Origin: Glycomyces sp. NRRL B-16210
GTDB taxonomy: Bacteria > Actinomycetota > Actinomycetes > Mycobacteriales > Micromonosporaceae
Reading direction: 5' to 3'
Assembly (NCBI RefSeq): GCF_000719515.1
Contig: NZ_JOGR01000007.1
Location: 1-64,000 of the forward strand
DNA: 64,000 nucleotides
Position numbers and translations under genes: made by a program. The notes below the pieces were generated by a model. The model was given only the letters and a program-made list of their open reading frames with translations. It ran no database searches and was not told where the DNA came from. This document shows, one piece after another, positions 43,905 to 51,117 of this stretch (within the stretch, counting starts at the first letter, position 1; the number at the start of each line of letters is the position of its first letter).

Positions 43905-45077
43905 GCCGAAGCGACCCCGCCCGAGGACCGAGGAACCGGTCGGCACATCGACCTCGGCGCCGTCGAGTCCGACGGCGTCCCGGCGCCCGAAGCGCCGCGG
44001 CCGCCCGAGCGCCGCCGGTTCCCCTTCCTGCGCCGCCATGCCAACACGGCCATGGCGATCGCGGCCGTCGCGCTGGTGATCGCCGCCGCAGTGGCGACGG
44101 CCGTGCGATGGGCCCCGTTCCAACGCCCGCCCGCCGAGGCCGCCGTGCTCGCCTTCCTCGAAGCCGCCCAAGAAGGCGACGTCGAAGCGGCCCTCGCGCT
44201 CACCGACGAGACCGCCCCCTCCGAGGACTTCCTGGTCCCCGAGGCCCTCGACGACCGCTGGAGCATCGTCACCGTCGCGCAGGTCGACTTCAAGGACCGA
44301 GTGGGCGGCACGGACAAGGCCGTCGCCCAGGTCTACGCCGAGATCGAGGCCTTCGACGGCACCAGGATCGGCGCCCGGTACCGGGTCGTCGTCGAAGGCG
44401 GCGAAGCCGTCATCGACAACGGGCTCACCCTCACCTCGAACTACTCGATCTTCGACGACCTCGGCCTCAACGGCGTCAGCGCGCCGGCGGCACCCGACGG
44501 GACCGAGGCCAACTTCGCCCTGCTGCCGGGGCTCTACGAGCTCTACCGCGACCTGCCGTCCACGATGGAGTTCGAGGAGTCGAACCTGTCGCTCGCGCTC
44601 GGGGACCAGTTCCGCCAGCTCGGCAGCGACTGGTCGCAGACCAGCCTGCCGATCTCCTACCCGGTCGCCTCCGATGAGGGACGGGCGCTCGTGGACGAGC
44701 TCATCGCCGACCACTACGACGCGTGCGCCGCGGACCCGTCCATCGAACTGTGCCCGTTCGCCTTCCCCGAGGACCCCGCCCGCGACCTCGCGCTGGCACC
44801 GGGCGCGACCTGGGAGGTCGTGTCCCACCCGCAGGTCGAGATGCAGTGGAACTGGTACGGGGAGATCGACGGGAGCCAACTCCTGACGACCGTGCCAGGA
44901 GAGGCCCGCGCGCCGGTGGTCGTCACCGAAGACGGACGCGAGCGCGAGGCGACCGTGAGCTGCTCGATCTGGACCGAAGGCCTCTACGCAGAGTTCGACC
45001 TCGAAGGCCGCGTCTGGCTCACGCAGGACGCCGGCGCCCTGGAAGACCAGTGCCGATCCCTGGTCGAAGTCGCCTGA
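43899..45077 (+). CDS. Single-pass membrane protein with secreted domain, divergent-pair copy 1 (plus member)
   Basis: 392 residues. Cytoplasmic head, one helix (about 50-75), then a domain starting AAVLAFLEAAQEGDVEAALAL (resembling DUF4878/NTF2-like), and conserved blocks FLVPEALDDRWSIVTVAQV, LLPGLYELYRDLPSTMEFEE and YDACAADPSIELCPFAFPED (paired Cys). Paralog of the gene at 46819. ATG 43899 is chosen because GGGAG precedes it and the paralog GTG aligns there; a longer TTG start at 43863 is less likely. Confidence 0.8.
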   Translation: MVAEATPPEDRGTGRHIDLGAVESDGVPAPEAPRPPERRRFPFLRRHANTAMAIAAVALVIAAAVATAVRWAPFQRPPAEAAVLAFLEAAQEGDVEAALALTDETAPSEDFLVPEALDDRWSIVTVAQVDFKDRVGGTDKAVAQVYAEIEAFDGTRIGARYRVVVEGGEAVIDNGLTLTSNYSIFDDLGLNGVSAPAAPDGTEANFALLPGLYELYRDLPSTMEFEESNLSLALGDQFRQLGSDWSQTSLPISYPVASDEGRALVDELIADHYDACAADPSIELCPFAFPEDPARDLALAPGATWEVVSHPQVEMQWNWYGEIDGSQLLTTVPGEARAPVVVTEDGREREATVSCSIWTEGLYAEFDLEGRVWLTQDAGALEDQCRSLVEVA

Positions 45078-45110
45078 ACCGAACGGGCGCACCGCAACAG
45101 AACAGCTCCG

Positions 45111-45758
45111 TCAATCGGCAGCGCTCGGGAGCGGAGGCGGCGTGTTGCGCGGCGGCCTCCTGCCGCCGAATTCGAAGGCGGCCGCCCGGAACACCTCCAG
45201 CAGGTCGCAGCCCGGATACGTCCCGAACTCGGGGTGACCCAAGCGGTAGTAGCAGGACCAGTAGCTCACCACCCGCCGTTCCGTGCGGGCGAAGAAGGCG
45301 GGATTCCGCGTGATGAACTCCCCGTATCGTCGGCGCTGCGCCGAGCCGCGGACGGTGAGGTCGCCGAGGCCCCGCCGAAGGGCTTCGAGGATTTCGAGCA
45401 CGTACTCGCCGGCCAATTGCAGCACGAACGGGATCACCCACGGCTCGAGCCGGTCCACCAGGGAAGCGAGATGACGTTCGCGGACACGACCGTCGCAGTT
45501 CCGGGAGTACAGACAATGCAGCACCACCTGCTCGACACCCGTCAGCGTTCGTACCGCGGCGGGGTCGGGCTCGGCGCCGGCGATGCGGTAGGGGATGGCC
45601 ACAAGTGCGCCTTCAACCTCGACCTCGAAGCGCTCCGCCGATACTGGCCGAGTGCGAGGTACGACCGCCAGAACACTCTGCACGTCTGAGGCGAGCCGCG
45701 TTGGGAACGCCGCCAGCAGTACGTGAGGAGCGTCTGAACGAACCTGAGACCGTTGCAC
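45111..45758 (-). CDS. Conserved hypothetical protein
   Basis: 215 residues, soluble, no signal or membrane helix. Aromatic-rich conserved core: VVLHCLYSRNCDGRVRERHL, LEPWVIPFVLQLAGEYVLEI, RYGEFITRNPAFFARTERRV and SYWSCYYRLGHPEFGTYPG. I recall similar proteins in other actinobacteria but no assigned function. GTG start at 45758. It separates the two paralogous divergent pairs and faces the plus gene of copy 1 tail to tail. Confidence 0.7.
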   Translation of the reverse strand: MQRSQVRSDAPHVLLAAFPTRLASDVQSVLAVVPRTRPVSAERFEVEVEGALVAIPYRIAGAEPDPAAVRTLTGVEQVVLHCLYSRNCDGRVRERHLASLVDRLEPWVIPFVLQLAGEYVLEILEALRRGLGDLTVRGSAQRRRYGEFITRNPAFFARTERRVVSYWSCYYRLGHPEFGTYPGCDLLEVFRAAAFEFGGRRPPRNTPPPLPSAAD

Positions 45759-45858
45759 GACATGAGCATAGGCCGAGAATCCCTGTCTTTCTCACGCCGG
45801 CTTCAGCACGGCGGGACCGACTTTCGCCGGAACTCAAGGACCGCTCGAATGCTCCGTT

Positions 45859-46752
45859 CTAGCCGAGCGCTGCGCCGGAGGGGCCGATCTCGATCCGATC
45901 GCGGTCCGCGCCTTCGGGTATCCACGCCTCCAGCACGTCGACGTGCTGGAGTGATTCGCCCTCCGGCAGTCGCACGACTCTGCCCAGGTCGTTGATCGCG
46001 AAGGGGTCGGCGACGCCGGGCAGTCCGCCGACGAGGTTCCCGTCGCCGTCGCGGAACAGCACCGTCCAGCCTTCCACGACATGGTCCTCGGCCTTGACCA
46101 CTCGGAGGGTGAACCGCAGCCCGTCGGGGCTCGTCAGCGCCTCGACTCCCGCCAGTTCCATCTCGGGCAGCCGCGGGGGCGAGGACCAGTACTCGGCCTC
46201 CTGCTGGTCGAACTCGTCGGCGTCGGGCCACAGGTAGGCGGTCCCCATCGGCTCGATCCGCAGTCCCTCGAAGGGAACCTCGGTCATCTCGCCGTCCACG
46301 ACGTGACCGACCATCACCGTGCTCCCGGCCGGGACGCCGCCGCCGTAGAAGGAGCTCAGCTGCGTCGTGACGCCGCCCTCGGCGGCCGTGACCGCGAATG
46401 ACGCCGACTCCAGGGACTGCTCGTGCGGGTTGCGCACCACCGCGCCCACGAGGATCCACTTCCGGCCGTCGACGGTGATCTCGCTGAAGCCGTATTCGAG
46501 GATCTCCGGCTCGGCCGGTTCGGGCGTGAAACCGAAGTCGTAGACGTCGGAGGGCGAAGGCAGCTCCGCGACCTCGGTGATCCGCGCGTCCGGGTTCGGG
46601 TCGGACTCGATCGCCGCCGCGAGCAGGACGGCCGCCACCGCGAGCGCGATGGCGAACGGCATCCGCGGCAGCGAGTTCGCTCTGCGGTGCGCCCGTGCCG
46701 CGCTCTCCCGCAACGCCTGCGCGCTTCGGTTGTTCCGCCAGGTCGTGGGCAT
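45859..46752 (-). CDS. Single-pass membrane protein, divergent-pair copy 2 (minus member)
   Basis: 297 residues. Same layout as the gene at 42957: basic N-terminus, helix (about 30-50, RMPFAIALAVAAVLLAAAI), then a beta-rich domain with PEILEYGFSEITVDGRKW, VVRNPHEQSLESASFAV, VLFRDGDGNLVGGLPGVADP and the terminal WIPEGADRDRIEIG. ATG 46752 aligns with the copy 1 start. Divergent from the plus member with only 66 bp between start codons. Confidence 0.8.
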   Translation of the reverse strand: MPTTWRNNRSAQALRESAARAHRRANSLPRMPFAIALAVAAVLLAAAIESDPNPDARITEVAELPSPSDVYDFGFTPEPAEPEILEYGFSEITVDGRKWILVGAVVRNPHEQSLESASFAVTAAEGGVTTQLSSFYGGGVPAGSTVMVGHVVDGEMTEVPFEGLRIEPMGTAYLWPDADEFDQQEAEYWSSPPRLPEMELAGVEALTSPDGLRFTLRVVKAEDHVVEGWTVLFRDGDGNLVGGLPGVADPFAINDLGRVVRLPEGESLQHVDVLEAWIPEGADRDRIEIGPSGAALG

Positions 46753-46821
46753 AGGGGTCCTCGCTGCGAACGCTAGACTTTGCCGGTCAACGGTAGCAGT
46801 CGAGCGTCGGGAGCCACAGTG
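46750..46821. repeat. Duplicated divergent promoter, copy 2
   Basis: Counterpart of 43833-43904. TAGACT at 46774-46779 replaces TACACT; the CGGTCAACGGTAGCAGTCGA block is identical except for one base. Confidence 0.8.
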
Positions 46822-47970
46822 TCCGCAGCGCAGGCGCCCGATGGGCGAGGCGAGCACGCCATCGACCTCGGCCGCGCCGATCTGCCCTCGACCCCGCCGG
46901 ATCCGCCGCCGTCTCGCCGCGCCCCGCGTCTGCCCAACGCCCCCTTGGCCTATGCCGCGGTCCTCATCGCCCTCGCGGCGGCGGTCGTGGCCGTCGCGAA
47001 GTGGGATCCGCTGCACCGCACGCTCGCCGAGACGACCGTGACCTCCTTCCTCGAAGCGGTCCGCGCGGGCGACGTCGACCTGGCCCTGTCCTTCACCGAG
47101 GACCCCGACCTCACCGGTGACTTCCTCGTCCGGGAGGCCCTGGACCCGCGCTGGAGCGTCGTGACGGTCGCGCAGGTCGAGTACAAGGAGAGCAAAGGGG
47201 CGCCGGGGCGGTTCGTCGCGCAGGTGTACGCCGAGATCCAGGCGTACGAGGGCACGCGGCTCGGCCACCGGTACCAGGTGGGGATCGAGGACGGGCGCGC
47301 GCGGATCGAGAACGGGTTCTTCAGGTCGGCCGCGTATCCGGCCTTCGGCAGGATCGACGTCAACCGGGTCAGCGTGCCCGTGGACCCCGAGCTGGGCACG
47401 ACCACGGTGACGCTGCTGCCGGGCCTGTACATCTTCTACCCGGACCTGCCGTCCACGATGGAGTTCACCGAGCCCGCGACGGCGCTGGCGCTCGGCAACC
47501 AGTTCAAGCTGCTCGGCGCCGAGCGCTCCGACGTGTGGTTCCCGGTGCCCTGGCCGCGCCTCTCTGAGGAGGGCGAGGCGCTCGTGGACGCGGCGATGCG
47601 CGACTACTACGACGCCTGCGCGGCGGATCCGGCGATCGAGCGCTGCCCGTTCGATTTCCCCGAGGACCCCGAGCGCGAACTCGCGTTCGCGCCCGGCGCG
47701 TCCTGGCAGGTCGAGTCCTACCCCGACATCGACGCCGGCGAGGTCTGGTACGAGCAGGAGCGCGGCTTCGAACTCGCCACGTCGACGTACGGGGAGGCCC
47801 GGGCGCGGGTGGTGGTCACCGAGGGCGGCCGCGAGCGCGAGACGACGGTGAGCTGCCTGTTCTGGGCGGACGGCCTCTACGCGATGCTCGACTTCGAAGG
47901 CGGCGCGACGATCGGCCCGGGGCCGATCCCGACGCAGGAGTCCTGCCGCACCTTGGCCGAGGTCTCCTGA
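46819..47970 (+). CDS. Single-pass membrane protein with secreted domain, divergent-pair copy 2 (plus member)
   Basis: 383 residues. Helix near 40-65, then VTSFLEAVRAGDVDLALSF, FLVREALDPRWSVVTVAQV, LLPGLYIFYPDLPSTMEFTE, YDACAADPAIERCPFDFPED and ETTVSCLFWADGLYAMLDFE, each matching copy 1. GTG 46819 follows GGGAG at the position where copy 1 has ATG. The pair of cysteines is conserved in both. Surface-exposed; function unknown. Confidence 0.8.
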   Translation: MSAAQAPDGRGEHAIDLGRADLPSTPPDPPPSRRAPRLPNAPLAYAAVLIALAAAVVAVAKWDPLHRTLAETTVTSFLEAVRAGDVDLALSFTEDPDLTGDFLVREALDPRWSVVTVAQVEYKESKGAPGRFVAQVYAEIQAYEGTRLGHRYQVGIEDGRARIENGFFRSAAYPAFGRIDVNRVSVPVDPELGTTTVTLLPGLYIFYPDLPSTMEFTEPATALALGNQFKLLGAERSDVWFPVPWPRLSEEGEALVDAAMRDYYDACAADPAIERCPFDFPEDPERELAFAPGASWQVESYPDIDAGEVWYEQERGFELATSTYGEARARVVVTEGGRERETTVSCLFWADGLYAMLDFEGGATIGPGPIPTQESCRTLAEVS

Positions 47971-47993
47971 ACCAGGCGGCCCGTTGGAACGAC

Positions 47994-48290
47994 TCAGTCG
48001 TTGCGGATGACGCACTCGCAGTCGATCCAGGCGCGGGCGTCGCGCGGTTCGGTGTGGGTGATCGAGTAGAGGACCCGGCTCTCGGACGCCCAAAGGGACG
48101 CGGGGCTGGCGGGAACGGCGGTCTCGGCTTCGGCGGGGACGGCGTCGACGGGGGTGGCGTCGGTGGGCCGGGCCTCGGCCGGCACCGCGTATTCGCGGCT
48201 CGCGAGCGTCGCCGAGGGCGTGGGTTCGCCCGCCTCGGCCTGGACGGTCTCCAATTGCTGGACCATTGCTGACATAGCTCCTTCGTTCAC
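47994..48290 (-). CDS. Small acidic hypothetical protein
   Basis: 98 residues if the GTG at 48290 is used; ATG 48266 gives AAGGAG an 11-base spacing and is an alternative. Ala/Pro/Glu-rich, ending in ARAWIDCECVIRND with two cysteines. Not recognised. The codons for ATLASREYAV contain a diverged dispersed repeat. No maturation enzyme lies nearby, so a peptide natural-product role is not supported. Whether it is expressed is unclear. Confidence 0.45.
   Translation of the reverse strand: MNEGAMSAMVQQLETVQAEAGEPTPSATLASREYAVPAEARPTDATPVDAVPAEAETAVPASPASLWASESRVLYSITHTEPRDARAWIDCECVIRND
48191..48214 (+). repeat. Diverged dispersed repeat copy in small ORF
   Basis: ATTCGCGGCTCGCGAGCGTC then GCCG, 18 of 24 matches to the consensus; its GCGAGCGTCGCCG part is identical to the geosmin synthase copy. 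Weakest copy listed. Confidence 0.45.
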
Positions 48291-48349
48291 TATGTGAAAC
48301 GCAGGAGGCCCTCACATGGTTCCGGACTTGAGAGCAGCCTCACAACGTT

Positions 48350-48418
48350 GTCGCAAGGCCCAGGGTAGCGCTCCCTTGCGACGCGGGTGTAACGCTTTTG
48401 TGGCGACACGTCGCAAGG
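48350..48418. promoter_or_regulatory. Three GTCGCAAGG elements forming alternative hairpins
   Basis: GTCGCAAGG at 48350-48358, its inverse CCTTGCGAC at 48374-48382 and a direct copy at 48410-48418. The middle element can pair with either neighbour. It lies downstream of rpsN and upstream of the small ORF, so it could be a terminator, an operator or both. Confidence 0.55.
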
Positions 48419-48461
48419 GGCGCAGGTCAGGTAGGATCTATGCCCCTTTCAGGTGATCCTC

Positions 48462-48767
48462 CTACAAGGACGATTTGGTCACACCGGGCAATTCGCCGCG
48501 GTGGGCCATGGCCCTGAGTCGGATGCGCGACAGTCCGAACTTGCGGTTGAACCCGCGCGGGCGCCCGTCCACGGCGTCGCGGTTGCGCAGCCGGGCGGGG
48601 GAGGAGTCCCGCGGCAGGCGCTGCAAGTCCCGCACCGCCGCCGCGCGGGCCTCGGGGGCCGTGTCCGGGTGCGAGACGGCGCGTTTGAGCGCCTCCCGGC
48701 GCTCCCGGTACCGGTCCACCAGGACCGCCCGGCGCCGCTGCTTCGCGATGGCGCTCTTCTTCGCCAT
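48462..48767 (-). CDS. rpsN: 30S ribosomal protein S14, zinc-independent form
   Basis: 101 residues, no cysteine, so the long zinc-free type (C-minus). AKKSAIAKQRRRAVLVDRY, RDLQRLPRDSSPARLRNRD, GRPRGFNRKFGLSRIRLRAM are diagnostic. Its ATG follows immediately after the rpmG stop. It replaces the zinc-binding S14 under zinc limitation. Confidence 0.96.
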   Translation of the reverse strand: MAKKSAIAKQRRRAVLVDRYRERREALKRAVSHPDTAPEARAAAVRDLQRLPRDSSPARLRNRDAVDGRPRGFNRKFGLSRIRLRAMAHRGELPGVTKSSL

Positions 48768-48938
48768 TTACCGATCCTCCTTGAACGCCACATGCCTGCG
48801 CACGATCGGGTCGTACTTGCGCAGGACCAACCGGTCGGGGTCGTTGCGCCGGTTCTTGCGGGTCACGTACGTGTAGCCGGTCCCCGCCGTCGAACGCAGC
48901 CTGACCACGGGCCGGACGTCGGTGCTCTTCGCCGCCAT
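48768..48938 (-). CDS. rpmG: 50S ribosomal protein L33, zinc-independent form
   Basis: 56 residues, no cysteine. MAAKSTDVRPVVRLRSTAGT, GYTYVTRKNRRNDPDRLVLR, KYDPIVRRHVAFKEDR. ATG 48936-48938 lies one base past the rpmB stop; TAA abuts the rpsN ATG. Middle gene of the Zur-controlled ribosomal operon. Confidence 0.96.
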   Translation of the reverse strand: MAAKSTDVRPVVRLRSTAGTGYTYVTRKNRRNDPDRLVLRKYDPIVRRHVAFKEDR

Positions 48939-48939
48939 C

Positions 48940-49176
48940 TCAGACCTTCACTCCTCTCGCCCTGATACGCCGCACGACCGCTTCGATGCCGTCGCGGTCG
49001 ATGATCTTGATGCCCTTGGCCGACACGCGCAGCCGCACGTGCCGCCCCTCACTGGGCAGGTAATAGCGCTTGTGCTGCAAGTTCACGTTCCATCGGCGCC
49101 GGGTCTTGCGCTTCGACCACGGCACGTTGTTGCCGAAGCCGGGTCCGGCGCCGGTCACGTCGCAAATTCTGGACAC
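48940..49176 (-). CDS. rpmB: 50S ribosomal protein L28, alternative form
   Basis: 78 residues. SRICDVTGAGPGFGNNV, SKRKTRRRWNVNLQ, GRHVRLRVSAKGIKIIDRDG. One cysteine only, so no CxxC zinc knuckle. GTG 49176 start. First gene of rpmB-rpmG-rpsN, 32 bp from the shared Zur box. An rpsR2 (S18) partner seen in some Streptomyces operons is absent here. Confidence 0.95.
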   Translation of the reverse strand: MSRICDVTGAGPGFGNNVPWSKRKTRRRWNVNLQHKRYYLPSEGRHVRLRVSAKGIKIIDRDGIEAVVRRIRARGVKV

Positions 49177-49200
49177 GGGCGTCCTCCTCTCGATCGTCTT

Positions 49201-49230
49201 AGTATAATGACAATCGTTTTCGATTAGACT
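49201..49230. promoter_or_regulatory. Divergent promoter with Zur box
   Basis: Zur box TGACAATCGTTTTCG at 49208-49222 matches the consensus at 11 of 15 positions. Minus strand TATACT (49201-49206) is the -10 toward rpmB; plus strand TAGACT (49225-49230) is the -10 toward the CobW-like gene. One bound repressor would cover both. Confidence 0.82.
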
Positions 49231-49240
49231 GGAGGTCCGC

Positions 49241-50536
49241 ATGTCCTCGCCCGCACAACCGCCCCGACCACCGGCCCGCAGGCACCGCACGGGCCCCGCC
49301 GCCCAGACCCGGGCCCCCGGACCGCCCGACGACACACGGCCCGCACTGACGATCCTGACCGGGTTCGCGCCGCACGCCACCCGAGAAGCCGCCGACCTGC
49401 TCCTCGCCGCCGACCCGGACCTGCTCGTCATCGCCCACGACCTCACCGAACTGCTCGCCACCGGCACCGTCCGCCGCACCGTCCGCGACGGCCGCGGCCT
49501 CCTCGAAGACGAACACCTCACCCTCGAACACGGCTGCATCGCCTGCACCGTCCGCGAAGACCTCCTCCCCGCCCTCGTCCGCCTCGCCCGCACCAGACCC
49601 GGCGGCGACCTCGCCCTCGTCCTACCGCCCGCCATCGAACCCGAGACCGTCGCCGCAGCCTGCTCCTGGTGCCGCATCGACGGCGCACCCGTCACCGAAG
49701 CGCTCCGCATCGACTCCGTCGTCGCCGTCTGCGACCCCACCACCCTCCTCACCGACCTCGAATCCGACCAGGACCTCGCCGATCGCCGCCTCCAAGCCGC
49801 CGAAGACGACGACCGCACCGTCGCCGACGTCACCGCCCGCCAGATCGAATACGCCGACACCGTCGTCCTCTGGAACCCCGAACCCACCGGCGTCGACGGC
49901 TTCGAACGCACCCGCCTCGACGTCCTCCTCCGGCGCCTCAACCCCTGGGCCCGCCACCTCGACGCCGACCCCGCCGCCTTCGCCGCCCGCATCCGCCGCA
50001 GCGCCCGCTACGACCCCGACGCACCCGAGACCCTCGGCCGCGGCATCGAGGGATACGCCATCGGCTGCCACGAGCCCGAACCCGACTGCGGCGTCGTCGC
50101 CGCCGTCTACCGCGCCCGCGGACCCTTCCACCCCGACCGCTTCCACCGCGCCCTCTCGGCGCTGGCCGGGCGCACCCTCCGCGGGCGCGGGCACCTGTGG
50201 CTCGCGTCCCAGCCCGACCGGATCGTCGCCTGGGAGTCCGGCGGCGGCGGGGTCTCGATGGGGGACATGGGGCCCTGGCTCGCGGCCACCCCCGACGAGG
50301 CGTGGGCCGACTCCAGCCCCGAGCGGCGGGTCAACGCCGACCTGCACTGGGACGAGGAGTACGGCGACCGCGGCATCCAGCTCGCCTTCGTCGGCCTGCA
50401 CTTCGACGCGGCCGAGATCGCCGAACTCCTCGACGGCTGCCTGCTCACCGACGCCGAACGGGCCGAGGGCCGGGCCGCGTGGCGGGAATACCTCGACCCC
50501 TTCGACGGTTGTTTCGAGAGCAAGGAAAGGAACTGA
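49241..50536 (+). CDS. CobW/COG0523-like protein lacking the P-loop
   Basis: 431 residues. Zur-regulated members of this family are proposed zinc metallochaperone GTPases. The order of the family is kept: N-terminal strand LTILTGFAPHA, metal motif GCIACTVREDLLP (usually GCICCT), DSVVAVCDP, and C-terminal CobW_C domain with RPFHPDRFHRAL-like and LWLASQPDRIVAWE. The Walker A GxxxxGKT is replaced by GFAPHATREA, and the NKxD guanine motif reads NPEP. GGAGGT precedes the ATG. Three-base gap to rpmE2. Confidence 0.85.
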   Translation: MSSPAQPPRPPARRHRTGPAAQTRAPGPPDDTRPALTILTGFAPHATREAADLLLAADPDLLVIAHDLTELLATGTVRRTVRDGRGLLEDEHLTLEHGCIACTVREDLLPALVRLARTRPGGDLALVLPPAIEPETVAAACSWCRIDGAPVTEALRIDSVVAVCDPTTLLTDLESDQDLADRRLQAAEDDDRTVADVTARQIEYADTVVLWNPEPTGVDGFERTRLDVLLRRLNPWARHLDADPAAFAARIRRSARYDPDAPETLGRGIEGYAIGCHEPEPDCGVVAAVYRARGPFHPDRFHRALSALAGRTLRGRGHLWLASQPDRIVAWESGGGGVSMGDMGPWLAATPDEAWADSSPERRVNADLHWDEEYGDRGIQLAFVGLHFDAAEIAELLDGCLLTDAERAEGRAAWREYLDPFDGCFESKERN

Positions 50537-50538
50537 GC

Positions 50539-50799
50539 ATGAAGCAGGGCATACACCCGAAGTACGACTACGTGGTCTTCCGGGACCGCGGGGCGGACTT
50601 CTCCTTCCTCACCCGGTCCACGGCCGGTTCGGCCGAGACCGTCGAGTGGGAGGACGGCCGCACCTACCCGGTGATCGACGTCCAGATCTCCTCGGCGTCC
50701 CACCCGTTCTGGACCGGCAAGAGCCGCGTCCTCGACGACGAGGGCCGGGTCGCCAAGTTCTACAAGAAGTACGGCAAGGAACCGAAGGCATCGCAGTAG
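50539..50799 (+). CDS. rpmE2: 50S ribosomal protein L31 type B, zinc-independent
   Basis: 86 residues. KQGIHPKYDYVVFRDRGADF, RTYPVIDVQISSASHPFWTG, RVAKFYKKYGK. No cysteine; the zinc CxxC of type A L31 is absent. Follows the CobW-like gene by 2 bp and shares its Zur-controlled promoter. A T-tailed terminator follows. Confidence 0.96.
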   Translation: MKQGIHPKYDYVVFRDRGADFSFLTRSTAGSAETVEWEDGRTYPVIDVQISSASHPFWTGKSRVLDDEGRVAKFYKKYGKEPKASQ

Positions 50800-50831
50800 G
50801 GACCTGAGTCGAGAAGACCGCATATGCGGAG

Positions 50832-50861
50832 GGGGCCTCCCGGCACCGGAGGCCCCTTTTT
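50832..50861 (+). terminator. Intrinsic terminator after rpmE2
   Basis: 9-bp GC stem (50832-50840 with 50848-50856), 7-nt loop and TTTTT (50857-50861). The most canonical intrinsic terminator in the window. Confidence 0.92.
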
Positions 50862-50878
50862 CGCGTCCATGATGATCG

Positions 50879-51023
50879 TTCGGTGACTCGGTGACTCGGT
50901 GACTCGGTGACTCGGTGACTCGGTGACTCGGTGACTCGGTGACTCGGTGACCCGGCGACTCGGTGACTCGGTGACTCGGTGACTCGGTGACTCGGTGACC
51001 CGGCGACCCGGCGACCCGGCGAC
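50879..51023. repeat. 8-bp tandem repeat array
   Basis: About 18 units of CGGTGACT, mostly perfect, with CGGTGACC and CGGCGACC variants concentrated at the right end. It fills the gap between the rpmE2 terminator and dusB (318 bp without a gene). Unit length 8 is not a multiple of three; all three frames stay open in parts, but no start with ribosome-binding site is present. Confidence 0.95.
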
Positions 51024-51117
51024 GAAAATCCGTTCGCGGTGCCGGCCGCACCGCCGAAACCGCTCCCGAGGCGGGACCTCGGCCGAAACCGTGCCGCGCC
51101 TCCGCGTCGGACCGCCG

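Noticed and set aside
47994..48290. RiPP precursor peptide
   Set aside because: No lanthipeptide, lasso or other maturation enzyme within reach; leader does not match a known class.
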